A DNA stretch of 64,000 bases from Massilia varians (GCF_027923905.1 NZ_AP026966.1:3101001-3165000), one strand, 5' to 3'; counted from the first letter of the stretch, positions 27,085 to 36,225 are shown. The notes: generated by a model from the sequence alone, not told the origin. Translations and numbers: made by a program.

Positions 27085-27894
27085 ATGAAACACTTCAAAT
27101 TCCCTGTAACGCTTCTCGCACTCGGCCTGTGCACCGTGCACGGCGCCGCCCGCGCCGACTTCGACCTCCCGAGCGTCGGCAACGTCCACGCCCCGATCTC
27201 GGTAACCAAGCCCGAGATTCCCGAAGGCGGCTGGTTCACGTCCGCCGAACTGGGCGCGATCACCACTTCGGGCAACACCACCGGCACCTCGGTGACGGGC
27301 AAGATCGACGCCCGCCACGAGACCGCCAACTGGAGCCACGAATTCATCGTCAGCGGCTTCTTCAAGGAAGACGAATACGAGAACGACGACGGCAACATCG
27401 AGCGCAGCAAGTCGGCCGAACGCTTCGCCGCCTCGGCCAAGGCCTCGCTCAAGCTGCTCGGCGAGAACAAGCGCGCCTTCGTGATCGGCTCGCACGTCAC
27501 TGACCGCTTTGGCGCCTACAGCCGCTATTCCTCGATCGCGGTCGGCCACGGCTCGCGCTGGCTGAACACCCCCGATACCTCGCTCGACGTCGAGATCGGC
27601 CCGGGTTATTTTGCCGGCGAGCGCGCCACCGGCGAGGACGAGAGCGGACTCACGGTCCGCGGCGCGGCCCAGTTGCGCTGGCGCGTCAGCCCGTCCGCCT
27701 TCTTCGCCCAGACCGTCAGCGTCGAGAAAGGCACCTCGAACACCCGTTCGGTGGCCGAGACTTCGCTCAGCACCAAGATCAATTCGACCATGCAGATGAA
27801 GGCCGGCTTCAGCGCGCGCAACGACAGCAGCGTGCCGGACGGCAAGAAGAACACCGATACCCAGACTTCGCTGACGATGGTCTATTCGTTCTGA
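27085..27894 (+). CDS. DUF481 (YdiY-like) outer-membrane/secreted beta-rich protein
   Basis: 269 aa with a signal peptide (LLALGLCTVHGAARA, cleavage near 25). The mature part is DUF481-like: WFTSAELGAITTSGNTTGTSVTG is the typical opening, followed by alternating hydrophobic and polar strands, and the chain ends in Phe (MVYSF), as in outer-membrane beta-barrels. E. coli YdiY is acid-inducible; a role here is not known. A bidirectional terminator follows. Confidence 0.88.
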   Translation: MKHFKFPVTLLALGLCTVHGAARADFDLPSVGNVHAPISVTKPEIPEGGWFTSAELGAITTSGNTTGTSVTGKIDARHETANWSHEFIVSGFFKEDEYENDDGNIERSKSAERFAASAKASLKLLGENKRAFVIGSHVTDRFGAYSRYSSIAVGHGSRWLNTPDTSLDVEIGPGYFAGERATGEDESGLTVRGAAQLRWRVSPSAFFAQTVSVEKGTSNTRSVAETSLSTKINSTMQMKAGFSARNDSSVPDGKKNTDTQTSLTMVYSF

Positions 27895-27913
27895 GGCGAG
27901 GCGCCTGGACGAT

Positions 27914-27946
27914 GGCAAAAGGGCCCCGATCCGGGGCCCTTTTGCC
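27914..27946. terminator. bidirectional rho-independent terminator
   Basis: A perfect 15-bp stem with a 3-base loop, with AAAA on one arm and TTTT on the other, between the convergent DUF481 and MFS genes. It should terminate in both directions. Confidence 0.92.
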
Positions 27947-27949
27947 TGG

Positions 27950-29248
27950 TCAGCGCGGGAGCGCTTGCGCCGGCGCCCTGGCGCCCCCGACCGCCAGCAG
28001 GGCGAACAGGCTGAGCAGCGCCGCCGCGGTCAGGTAGTAGCCGACCCAGGCCAGGCCGTAGTTGGTGGCCAGCCAGGTGGCGATGTAAGGCGCCAGCGAG
28101 GCGCCCAGGATGCCGGCGAAGTTGAAGGTCAGCGAGGCGCCCGTATAGCGCACCTCGGCCGGGAACATCTCGGCCAGCAGGGTCCCGAGCGGCCCGTAGG
28201 TGAAGCCGACCAGGCAGAAGCCCAGCACCATGAAGCCGCCGACCGCCGCCGGCGTGCCCGCGCCGAACAGCGGCCCGAACAGCAGCCCGAACACGGCGAT
28301 CGCCGCGCTCACCAGGATCATCGCCATGCGTCTGCCGTGGCGGTCGGCCAGCAGCGCCGAGGGCGGGATGGTCAGGCCGAAGAACACCACCGCGACCAGT
28401 TGCATGGTGAGGAACTCCTGGCGCGAAAAGCCCAGCCTGGTCGTGCCCCAGCTCAGCGCGAACACCGTCATCAGGTAGAACACGACGAAGGTCGCCAGCG
28501 CGACGATCGTGCCGAGCACCAGGGCGCGGGTATGGTCCTTCAGCACCGCCAGCGCCGGCAGCTTAACCCGCTCGTTGCGGTCGAGCACTTTCTGGAAATC
28601 CGGGGTTTCGGTAATTTTCAGGCGCACGTACAGCCCGACCAGCACCAGGAGCGCGCTGGCCAGGAAGGGAATCCGCCAGCCCCAGCTGAAGAAATCCGCG
28701 TCGCTCATCAGGCTGCCCAGCAGCAGGAAGGTGCCGCCCGACAGGAAGAAGCCGATCGGCGCCCCCAGCTGCGGAAACATGCCGTACCAGGCGCGCTTGC
28801 CCGGCGGGGCGTTCTCGGTGGCCAGCAGCACCGCCCCGCCCCACTCGCCGCCCAGGCCCAGGCCCTGGCCGAAGCGGCATAGGGCCAGCAGCAGCGGCGC
28901 CAGGGTGCCGATCGCGGCATAGGTGGGCAGCAGGCCGATCAGCACGGTGGAAATGCCCATGGTGAGCAGGGCCGCGACCAGGGTGGCCTTGCGCCCGATG
29001 CGGTCGCCGAAGTGCCCGAAGACGGCCGAGCCCACCGGGCGCGCGAAGAAGGCGATGGCGAAGGTGGCCAGCGACTGCAGGGTCGCGGCGGCCGGGTCCG
29101 CGGCCGGGAAGAACAGCCGCGGAAACACCAGCACCGCGGCGGTGGCATAAATGTAGAAGTCGTAGAACTCGATGGTGGTGCCGATCAGGCTCGCGAACAG
29201 GACGGTACGCGGCTTGTTGGCCGGGACGGCGGCGCCAGCCTCGCTCAT
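27950..29248 (-). CDS. MFS transporter, metabolite:H+ symporter (MHS) type
   Basis: 432 aa, 12 predicted helices. The loop 2-3 motif GHFGDRIGRKATL and the MHS signature GQGLGLGGEWGGAVLLATEN place it with ShiA/ProP-like proton symporters for organic acids or betaines. Substrate unknown. Its start overlaps the stop of the upstream thioredoxin-like gene by 4 bp (ATGA), so the two are cotranscribed. Confidence 0.9.
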   Translation of the reverse strand: MSEAGAAVPANKPRTVLFASLIGTTIEFYDFYIYATAAVLVFPRLFFPAADPAAATLQSLATFAIAFFARPVGSAVFGHFGDRIGRKATLVAALLTMGISTVLIGLLPTYAAIGTLAPLLLALCRFGQGLGLGGEWGGAVLLATENAPPGKRAWYGMFPQLGAPIGFFLSGGTFLLLGSLMSDADFFSWGWRIPFLASALLVLVGLYVRLKITETPDFQKVLDRNERVKLPALAVLKDHTRALVLGTIVALATFVVFYLMTVFALSWGTTRLGFSRQEFLTMQLVAVVFFGLTIPPSALLADRHGRRMAMILVSAAIAVFGLLFGPLFGAGTPAAVGGFMVLGFCLVGFTYGPLGTLLAEMFPAEVRYTGASLTFNFAGILGASLAPYIATWLATNYGLAWVGYYLTAAALLSLFALLAVGGARAPAQALPR

Positions 29249-29568
29249 GCGGCACCGGCCTGGGCCAGTGCGACGCGTACCTCGTCGGCGGCGACGGGAC
29301 GCACCACGCGCGCCACCTCCTGCCCATCCTTGAGCACGACCACGGTCGGCCACAGCTTGATGCGGAACGAGCGCCCCAGCGGGCGCCCCGGGCCGTCCTC
29401 GACCTTGAGGTGGCGTACGCCCTGCCCCGCGGCCAGGGCCTCGTCGATCAACGGCTCGGCGGCGCGGCAGTAGCCGCACCAGTTGGCGCCGAAATCGAGC
29501 ACCACGGTGCCGGGCATGGCGTCGACGGCGCTGCGTTCGGGCTGGGCGGTTTCATAGGGTGCGGACAT
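29245..29568 (-). CDS. thioredoxin-family protein (CGYC active site)
   Basis: 107 aa from the ATG at 29568. Thioredoxin fold with WCGYC (Cys31, Cys34) in place of WCGPC, followed by the cis-Pro segment KLWPTVVVLKDG. It lacks a signal peptide, so it acts in the cytosol. The Gly-Tyr active site and short length suggest a specialised reductase. It is coupled to the MFS gene by a 4-bp overlap; the reason for pairing a redox protein with a transporter is unclear. Confidence 0.87.
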   Translation of the reverse strand: MSAPYETAQPERSAVDAMPGTVVLDFGANWCGYCRAAEPLIDEALAAGQGVRHLKVEDGPGRPLGRSFRIKLWPTVVVLKDGQEVARVVRPVAADEVRVALAQAGAA

Positions 29569-29751
29569 GCGGGTCTCCTTGTTCTGCTGCCGTTGATATC
29601 GATACTGCAAGCGTACCTCAAAATGTTGCCGCCGGCACGCCCCCGCGGGTCGATGCCGGGGCGGGAATCGCGCGCAAGGTGAAACAGCGTACGGAACGCG
29701 GCAAGCGCGGCTGGCACTCTGGGGGCAAGCAAAGTCAACCAGGAGGCCATC

Positions 29752-29931
29752 ATGTCCGACAATCTGCAGAACCGGGGCGCCCAGGACCGCGCCCGCATCA
29801 ACGTCCACGAGGAGTGGGAAGTGCGGCACTGGACCGAAGCGCTGGGCGTGAGCAAGGAAGAGCTCGAGCATGCGGTGAAACAGGTCGGCCCGAGCGCCGA
29901 AGCGGTGCGCGAGCACCTCAAGCGCCACTGA
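29752..29931 (+). CDS. DUF3606 domain small protein
   Basis: 59 aa, short enough to be missed by simple gene calling. AGGAGG lies six bases upstream of the ATG at 29752. The sequence (RINVHEEWEVRHWTEALGVS, then ELEHAVKQVGPSAEAVREHL) is a clear DUF3606 protein: a small soluble helical protein common in soil proteobacteria, often near stress genes. Function unknown. Confidence 0.85.
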   Translation: MSDNLQNRGAQDRARINVHEEWEVRHWTEALGVSKEELEHAVKQVGPSAEAVREHLKRH

Positions 29932-30124
29932 TCCAGGCGCGCGGCGCAGGCTTGGCGCCTGCGCCGCGCTGCCGCCCCGCCCTTTCCGCGCTTGCACGCA
30001 GCACCCCGCCGTCGATGGGGGCCGCGCGCGCGTCCCTGCAGTATCCGTCCTGCGGCGTCCCCGCATGCCACTCTCCTTCTTCCGGCACGCGGCCGGCGCC
30101 GGGCCGTCCGATGAGGAGTCCCGC

Positions 30125-31282
30125 TTGAACAATCTTCCGCAACTGTTTGATAATCTAGACATCTGCCTGCCGAACGCCCTGTTTGCGGTCGCCGCCACCG
30201 TCGCCAGCTATGCGCTGATGCATGGGGCCCTGGTCCTGTTCCGCCGCCGCCTCGCCCAGCTCAGCGCGGAACACCAGCACCGCACCATCGCCCAGGTTCT
30301 GGCCAAGACCCTGGCCCACACCGGCGTGTTCGCCATCCTGGCCACCTCGATCCTGATCGGCCTGTCCGTGCTGGACCTGCCCGAACCCTGGAACACGCGC
30401 CTGGGCCACCTGTGGTTCTTCACGCTCGGCATCCAGATCGCCGCCTTCCTGCACCGCGCCGTCAAGATCGGCGCGCGCCGCTATTTCCTGAGCCATGGGC
30501 GCGGCGCCGCCGACGACCAGGTCACGGTCGCCCACACGGTCGTGATCTGGCTGCTGCAGACCACGGTCTGGGTCGTGTTCGTGCTGGCGATGCTGGCCAA
30601 CCTGGGCATCAACGTCACCACCTTCGTCGCCAGCCTCGGCATCGGCGGCGTGGCCATCGCGCTGGCGGTGCAGAACATCCTGGGCGACCTGTTCGCCTCG
30701 ATGTCGATCGCGGTCGACAAGCCTTTCGAGGTCGGCGACTTCATCACCGTGAACGGATTCAGCGGCACCGTCGAGCACGTGGGACTGAAGACGACGCGCG
30801 TGCGCGCCCTCGGCGGAGAACAGATCATCATCGCCAATGCCGAACTGCTGCGCAACACGGTCTACAACTACCGGCGCATGAGCACGCGCCGCATCGTGTT
30901 CAGCCTGCGCGCCAGCCCGGCCACGCCGCGCGCACTGGCGGCCCGGGTGCCGGACATGCTGCGCGAGATCATCGGCAGGCACGCGAAGGCTTGCTTCGAC
31001 CGCGCCCACCTGAAGACCCTCGACCAGAACTGGATCGAATACGAGATTGTCTACACCATGCTCGATGCCGACTACAACCTGTACATGGACACCCAGCAGG
31101 CCATCAACCTCGACGCCATGCAGATGTTCGACGAGCTGGGCATCTCGACCGCTCCGCGGCCCCGCCACGTGCTGCTGCAGGAAGCACCCGAGGCGCGCGA
31201 CCTGCGCGAGACGGAGCAGCCGGCCGCCAACGAAGACACGCCGGACGCGCCCGCCACGCGCCCGCGCCACCTCAGACACTGA
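30125..31282 (+). CDS. MscS-type mechanosensitive channel (2)
   Basis: 385 aa from TTG 30125, which has GAGGAG upstream; ATG 30065 in frame has no SD and would give 405 aa. Predicted helices fall in residues 15-180, followed by SLGIGGVAIALAVQNILGD, DKPFEVGDFITVNG and GLKTTRVRALGGEQIIIAN. The C-terminus (about 345-385) is an acidic, disordered extension. Close in its core to the channel at 20816. Sixteen bp upstream of the SDR gene, so probably an operon. Confidence 0.88.
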   Translation: MNNLPQLFDNLDICLPNALFAVAATVASYALMHGALVLFRRRLAQLSAEHQHRTIAQVLAKTLAHTGVFAILATSILIGLSVLDLPEPWNTRLGHLWFFTLGIQIAAFLHRAVKIGARRYFLSHGRGAADDQVTVAHTVVIWLLQTTVWVVFVLAMLANLGINVTTFVASLGIGGVAIALAVQNILGDLFASMSIAVDKPFEVGDFITVNGFSGTVEHVGLKTTRVRALGGEQIIIANAELLRNTVYNYRRMSTRRIVFSLRASPATPRALAARVPDMLREIIGRHAKACFDRAHLKTLDQNWIEYEIVYTMLDADYNLYMDTQQAINLDAMQMFDELGISTAPRPRHVLLQEAPEARDLRETEQPAANEDTPDAPATRPRHLRH

Positions 31283-31298
31283 ACCGAAGGGAAACGCG

Positions 31299-32138
31299 AT
31301 GAACCAGCCGACACAGCAGCAGGAAGCGCCGGGAACCGAAGCGCAGCTCACGCCCAAGGCCGACCATGGCGAGTCGAGCTACCAGGGTTCGGGCAAGCTG
31401 AAGGACAAGGCCAGCGTCATCACCGGCGGCGACAGCGGGATCGGCCGCGCGGTCGCCATCGCCTTCGCGCGCGAGGGCGCCGATGTCCTGATCTCCTATC
31501 TGAACGAACACGAGGATGCGCGCGAGACCGCGCGCCTGGTCGAGGAGGCGGGCCGCAAGGCGGTGCTGGTGCCGGGCGACCTGGCCGACCCGGCCCACTG
31601 CCGCGCCATCGTCGACCGGGCGGTGCAGGAATTCGGGCGCATCGACGTGCTGGTCAACAATGCCGCCTTCCAGATGACCCACGATTCGCTCGAGGAGATC
31701 CCCGACGACGAATGGGACTACACCTTCAAGGTCAACATCACGGCGATGTTCCACATCTGCAAGGCAGCGCTGCGCCACATGCAGCCGGGTTCCTCGATCA
31801 TCAACACCACCTCGGTCAACTCGGACAACCCCAAGCCGACCCTGCTGGCCTATGCCGCCACCAAGGGCGCCATCGCCAACTTCAGCGCCGGCCTGGCCCA
31901 GCTGCTGGCGTCGAAGGGCATCCGCGTGAACTCGGTGGCGCCGGGCCCGATCTGGACGCCACTGATTCCCGCCACGATGCCGCCCGACCAGGTCGAGAGC
32001 TTCGGCCAGCAGGTGCCGATGAAGCGGCCCGGCCAGCCGGCCGAGGTCGCGCCGGTCTACGTGCTGCTGGCCTCGAACCAGGCCAGCTACATCTCGGGGG
32101 CACGTATCGCGGTGACGGGCGGCACCCCGATCCTGTAG
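31299..32138 (+). CDS. SDR family oxidoreductase (general-stress GSP39/YhxC-like)
   Basis: 279 aa. An N-terminal extension rich in Gln (MNQPTQQQEAPGTEA) precedes a classical SDR: TGGDSGIGRA for NAD(P) binding, NNAAFQ, and the catalytic YAATK. The layout, including the extension, resembles the B. subtilis stress dehydrogenases YhxC/YdaD. Substrate unknown. SD AAGGGAAA precedes the ATG at 31299. It follows an MscS gene by 16 bp, pairing an osmotic channel with a stress dehydrogenase. Confidence 0.9.
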   Translation: MNQPTQQQEAPGTEAQLTPKADHGESSYQGSGKLKDKASVITGGDSGIGRAVAIAFAREGADVLISYLNEHEDARETARLVEEAGRKAVLVPGDLADPAHCRAIVDRAVQEFGRIDVLVNNAAFQMTHDSLEEIPDDEWDYTFKVNITAMFHICKAALRHMQPGSSIINTTSVNSDNPKPTLLAYAATKGAIANFSAGLAQLLASKGIRVNSVAPGPIWTPLIPATMPPDQVESFGQQVPMKRPGQPAEVAPVYVLLASNQASYISGARIAVTGGTPIL

Positions 32139-32146
32139 CCAGGCTG

Positions 32147-33133
32147 TCAGTCGGCGCCGCCGGCGCGGCCCTGGGCCGAGGCGCTGGCGTCCAGCGACAG
32201 CGAGGCCGAGGCGCCGGCCCGGGCCGGCTTGTCGACGCTGCCGGACCCGGAAGCCGAACCCGACGCGCCGCCGCCGCCCGCCGCGGCCCCGTTCAGCGAG
32301 GCCGCACCGCTGCGGGCCAGTCCCGTACCCGAGCGCAGGCCGGTGCGCGCCTTGTCGGCAGCGCCTGCCGCGCCACGCCGGGCGGCAGCCCCCCGCCGGT
32401 CCGCTTGACCACGTGCCGCGTCCGAGCTCTGGCGCGCGCCCGCCGCGGCATTGCCTGCCAGCCTGCCCGCGCCGGCCGCGTCCAGTCCCAGCCTGCCGCT
32501 GCCTTCGACGGAGGCGCCCGTGCCGGCAGCCGTGGTCCGCCCAGCCTCGGCACGCTGCGCCAGTGCACCCGCGCCCGATACGGCGGCGGACACCGTTCCT
32601 GCCGCCGTATCGGGCAGGCCTGGCTGCTCGCCAGCTGCGTTGGGGACGCCTTCGGCAGCGCCCTGTGCGCCGGTCCGCAGCGCGGCGCTGCCCTTGCCGG
32701 CACCATCCAGGCCCACCGAACGCAGTTGCGCAACACGGCTGGCGGCCGCATCCGCTGCGCCGTCGGCCGCGTCGCGCGCGGCGAGCTCACCCGTGCCGCT
32801 TGCGCTGCCCGAGACTGCGCCCGAGAGGGCGCCGCTCACGCTTGCGAGGCCGCGGCCGGCGCCCGCCGCCTGCGGCTCGGGACGCGCTTCACGCACGCGC
32901 TCGACCGTCCGGCTCGCCATACCCCGTGCCGAACCCGCGACGTCGGCATCCAGGCGGCCGGCGCCACGCACCATGCTCGCGGCATCGATGCCGCCCATGC
33001 GGCTCAGGCCGCCGCCGACCATGCCGCCGGCCGAGCCGCCCAGGCCACCGCCCAGCAACTGGGCGTGGGCGCAGGCGCTGACGCCCACGCTCAGGGCAAG
33101 GGCGAGTTGCTGGACGATCTTCGTGGTGTTCAT
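32147..33133 (-). CDS. secreted Ala/Gly-rich low-complexity protein
   Basis: 328 aa, not recognised. A clear signal peptide (LALALSVGVSACAHA, cleavage before QLLGG) is followed by a sequence made almost only of Ala, Gly, Ser, Arg, Asp and Leu, without Cys in the mature part, in quasi-repeats such as GAGRLDADVAGSARG. It is probably helical or disordered and exported. It converges with the SDR gene 8 bp away. Codon use at this GC content makes low-complexity shadows common, but the signal peptide and SD support a real gene. Confidence 0.68.
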   Translation of the reverse strand: MNTTKIVQQLALALSVGVSACAHAQLLGGGLGGSAGGMVGGGLSRMGGIDAASMVRGAGRLDADVAGSARGMASRTVERVREARPEPQAAGAGRGLASVSGALSGAVSGSASGTGELAARDAADGAADAAASRVAQLRSVGLDGAGKGSAALRTGAQGAAEGVPNAAGEQPGLPDTAAGTVSAAVSGAGALAQRAEAGRTTAAGTGASVEGSGRLGLDAAGAGRLAGNAAAGARQSSDAARGQADRRGAAARRGAAGAADKARTGLRSGTGLARSGAASLNGAAAGGGGASGSASGSGSVDKPARAGASASLSLDASASAQGRAGGAD

Positions 33134-33312
33134 GCTGTTCTCCTTGTCAGTGGCGCGAGTGAGTTCGCTGCCGATACAAGGAGAACGAACTGCTGAGCCG
33201 GATTATTCCATCGACGTAAGAATTTTTTTTTGGCGCTGTTCGCGCTAGCTGTAGAACTTGAACTGTCGAGCTAAGCAGATGTCCAACCTGGACCGAATCG
33301 CCAGGAGGATCG

Positions 33313-33417
33313 ATGCGGCCGACAGGTTTTACCCGACTGCTGCGCAGTTTGCCGCTGCTCACCCGGCAGCAGCGTGCCCGGCTCGCCGCGGCATTACAGC
33401 CGGCAATCGGGATCTAA
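33313..33417 (+). pseudogene. possible remnant of an IS1595-type transposase N-terminus
   Basis: 34-codon frame with a strong AGGAGG before the ATG. The peptide MRPTGFTRLLRSLPLLTRQQ and its continuation follow the F..LL..L..LT..QR pattern seen at the start of IS1595-type transposases, but it stops abruptly at TAA with no zinc-ribbon or DDE part. It lies in the 325-bp gap between the secreted Ala/Gly protein and the subtilase. It could equally be a small gene or chance. Confidence 0.3.
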
Positions 33418-33457
33418 TCGGATCTTCCACACGTAATGGGAACAGCGCCAATTCTTT

Positions 33458-34786
33458 TCAGCGCAGTTGCGCAGGGTCGATCCGGACTCCGGCGCCGACC
33501 ACGCCGTGGCCGGTCGCATTGCTGATGCTCCCATTCTGGCCGGCAGCAGCTTCACGCGCGAGCTGGGCCAGCGCACGGCGGGCGCCGTCGCGGTCCGGGC
33601 GCGGCAGCTGGCGCGCCAGCAGCCCCGCAACGATCGGCGCCGCGTACGAGGTGCCGCGCACCTGGCGGTATGGCGGCTTGCCGGGCACGGCACTGACCAT
33701 CTGGCTGCCCGGCGCCGCGAACATCACCTGCGGCCCGCGGCCGGCCTCCGGCAGCGGCTGGCCGCGGCGGTCGACCGCGCTGACCCCGACCACGCCGGGA
33801 TAGCTGGCCGGATACAAGGGCGGTGCGGCCGGCCCGTCATTGCCGACCGCCGCGACGAGCAGGTGGCCGCGGCTCAGCATCGCCTCGACTGCCCGCGCGA
33901 GGGCGGCATTGCGTGGTCCCACCAGGCTGAGGTTCACCACCCCGACCTGTTCGCGGGCCAGCCAGCCCAGCGCGCCAAGGATACGCTCGACCGAACCGCC
34001 GGTCGGTTCGTCGCAGTAGACATCGGCCGCGTACAGGCTGCCACCGGGCGCCGCGCCGGCGAAATGCACGGACCGGCCGACCATCAGCGCGGCCACGGCG
34101 GTTCCGTGCGGCGCCGGACGCTGCGCGCCGTCACAGCCCCACTGGCGGATCTCGACCTCCTCGAACACGGCGTGGGCGCGGTCGACGCCGCTGTCCACCA
34201 GGCCGACCCGAAGCGCCGGCCCGGCTCCTGGCGTCCATACCGGCGCAGCCTGCGCGCCGCCCTGCGCCCCGCTGCCGCTGAATACATGGTTGAAGTCGTA
34301 GACGCCGCCCGGGTCGGCGGCGCGCAACTTGTCCAGCAGGCTGGCAATGTCCGGTCCGCCGCCCGCCGGCACGCTGAGCACGACCAGGGTTTGGCCGAGG
34401 TCCGCAAAGTCCTCATGGCGCGCCACCGCCAGTCCGTCCGCGGCGGCTGCCTGCAATCCTGCCGGGGTGGGCGACCAGGCCAGGATTTCGCCGCGCACCA
34501 CCACGTTGCCGAAAGGATCCTGTTGCAGGCGGTTCGGGTGGCGCGCCAGCAGGCCTGCAAGATGGTCGGCACGCGCGCGTTCCAGCTCGGGCAGCGGCGC
34601 CCGGTCCAGCAAGCGCTCGAGCGGGCGCCGCAGCTCGCCCGGCCCTGCCGGGCCGACCGGCTTTGGCAGGTGCAAGGACGGCAGCGAAGGCAGCGACGGC
34701 AGGCCGAGCTGGGCGCGCGCCGGCGCGGCGGCGGCAAGCAGCAAGCAAGCGAGGAGCAGGCGACGGGGAAAACGGTCCGATTTCAT
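33458..34786 (-). CDS. secreted S8 (subtilisin-like) serine protease
   Basis: 442 aa. Signal peptide ends at APARAQ (residue 26), followed by a Leu/Pro-rich segment and a pro-region (to about 180). The triad is complete: Asp198 (LVDSG), His227 (HGTAVA) and Ser380 (GTSYAAP), with the oxyanion Asn315 in GNDG. It is divergently transcribed, with 109 bp between starts, from an ECF sigma/anti-sigma pair, suggesting that the protease is a member of that regulon. Confidence 0.93.
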   Translation of the reverse strand: MKSDRFPRRLLLACLLLAAAAPARAQLGLPSLPSLPSLHLPKPVGPAGPGELRRPLERLLDRAPLPELERARADHLAGLLARHPNRLQQDPFGNVVVRGEILAWSPTPAGLQAAAADGLAVARHEDFADLGQTLVVLSVPAGGGPDIASLLDKLRAADPGGVYDFNHVFSGSGAQGGAQAAPVWTPGAGPALRVGLVDSGVDRAHAVFEEVEIRQWGCDGAQRPAPHGTAVAALMVGRSVHFAGAAPGGSLYAADVYCDEPTGGSVERILGALGWLAREQVGVVNLSLVGPRNAALARAVEAMLSRGHLLVAAVGNDGPAAPPLYPASYPGVVGVSAVDRRGQPLPEAGRGPQVMFAAPGSQMVSAVPGKPPYRQVRGTSYAAPIVAGLLARQLPRPDRDGARRALAQLAREAAAGQNGSISNATGHGVVGAGVRIDPAQLR

Positions 34787-34894
34787 GCGTGGATCATATA
34801 TTATTGCGCCGAAGATATGTATTAACGAGCGAGCGAGGGAAGAAAATCCCGCGGCAGCACGTTTTACCTGAAGAGACCGACGAGACTGACGAGA

Positions 34895-35383
34895 ATGCTA
34901 GCAAGCGAGATTGCTTCCCTGCTCCCGCGAATGCGCCGTTTCGCGCGTTCGCTCACCTACCATCGCGAAGACGCGGACGACCTGGTGCAGATCGCCATGG
35001 AGCGTGCGCTCGGCCGCAGCGAGCAGTACACGCCGGGCACGCGCCTGGACAGCTGGATTTTTCGCATCATCAAGAATGCCTGGATCGACGAGCTACGCAG
35101 CCGTGCCCGGCGCGACGAGTTGTTCGCCCCCGAAGAAGCGGGCGAACAGGTCGGCGACGACTTCGCGCAGGCCCACCAGCAGCGGCTGGCGATCCAGAAA
35201 GCGGTGAGCCTGCTGTCCGCGGAGCACCGGCTGGTGGTCGGCCTCGTGCTGGTGGATGGGCTGGGCTACAAGGAAGCCGCCGACGTGCTCGAGATCCCCG
35301 TGGGCACCCTTACCAGCCGCCTGGCCCGCGCCCGCGAAGCCCTGCAACAGACCCTGTCCGACCAGACGAAAGCACGACCATGA
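34895..35383 (+). CDS. ECF-type RNA polymerase sigma factor
   Basis: 162 aa. Region 2 (about 10-75: FARSLTYHREDADDLVQIAMERAL, then LDSWIFRIIKNAWIDELRSR) and region 4 (about 105-155: YKEAADVLEIPVGTLTSRLARAREAL) are present, without regions 1 or 3, as in ECF sigma factors. The downstream gene encodes a transmembrane anti-sigma factor overlapping by 4 bp (ATGA). The upstream divergent gene is a secreted subtilase. Confidence 0.93.
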   Translation: MLASEIASLLPRMRRFARSLTYHREDADDLVQIAMERALGRSEQYTPGTRLDSWIFRIIKNAWIDELRSRARRDELFAPEEAGEQVGDDFAQAHQQRLAIQKAVSLLSAEHRLVVGLVLVDGLGYKEAADVLEIPVGTLTSRLARAREALQQTLSDQTKARP

Positions 35384-36144
35384 ACTACGACGACGATACC
35401 CTGATGGCCTATGCCGACGGCGAACTCGACCCGCAGCAGCGCGCCGCCATCGCCCAGGCCATGCAGGACGACCCTGCGGTGGCGGCCGCCATCGCGCGCC
35501 ACCAGGGCCTGCGCGGCGACGTCTCTAGCGCCTTTGCCGGAATCCTGGACGAGCCGGTGCCGGAGCGCCTGCAGGCGCCGGCGCCTGTCGGGATGCACGA
35601 CCTCGACGCCGCGCGCAACGCACGCGAAGCGCTCCGCCGGCAGGAACAGGAGCGCCGGGAACGGCGCCGGGCCTGGCCGCAATGGGGCGCCCTGGCCGCG
35701 TCGCTGGCCGTGGGAGTGCTTGCCGGCAGCCTGGGCTCCGGCTGGTTCGGCGCCGCGGACGAGCTGGCACTGGCGCGCGACGATACTGGCGAACTGAGCG
35801 CACGCGGGCGTCTGGCGCAGGCACTGGACCGGCAGCTGGCGCAAGACCCGGGCACGGGAGATATCCGGATCGGCCTGAGTTTCGTGGACCGGTCGGGCGC
35901 TTACTGCCGCAGCTTCCAGCTGGGCGGATCGAGCGGGCTGGCCTGCCGCGAAGGCCGCAACTGGCGTGTGCCGGTGCTGGCCGAGAGCGGCGCGGCTGCG
36001 GGTGACTACCGGCAGGCGTCGGCGCAGCTGCCGCCGGCCGTACTCGATGCGATCGACGCCCGCATCAGCGGCGCCACGCTCGACGCCGCCGCCGAACGGC
36101 TGGCCCGGGAGCGCGGCTGGGAGGCAGCTCGTGCTGCTCGGTAG
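35380..36144 (+). CDS. transmembrane anti-sigma factor
   Basis: 254 aa, overlapping the sigma gene by 4 bp. The N-terminal cytosolic part (MNYDDDTLMAYADGELDPQQRAAI) resembles the sigma-binding region of anti-sigma factors of this type, although the HxxxCxxC zinc motif is absent. One membrane helix (WGALAASLAVGVLAGSLGSGWF, about 106-127) is followed by a periplasmic domain of about 125 residues with two Cys. It would hold the ECF sigma inactive at the membrane until a periplasmic signal triggers release. Confidence 0.85.
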   Translation: MNYDDDTLMAYADGELDPQQRAAIAQAMQDDPAVAAAIARHQGLRGDVSSAFAGILDEPVPERLQAPAPVGMHDLDAARNAREALRRQEQERRERRRAWPQWGALAASLAVGVLAGSLGSGWFGAADELALARDDTGELSARGRLAQALDRQLAQDPGTGDIRIGLSFVDRSGAYCRSFQLGGSSGLACREGRNWRVPVLAESGAAAGDYRQASAQLPPAVLDAIDARISGATLDAAAERLARERGWEAARAAR

Positions 36145-36225
36145 TAAAGATCGTTCGCCGCGGAAACCTGTTAAGCTTTCGTCACGTTCAGCCAACACAG
36201 CCAGCCGCCATCCCAGCCAACACGG

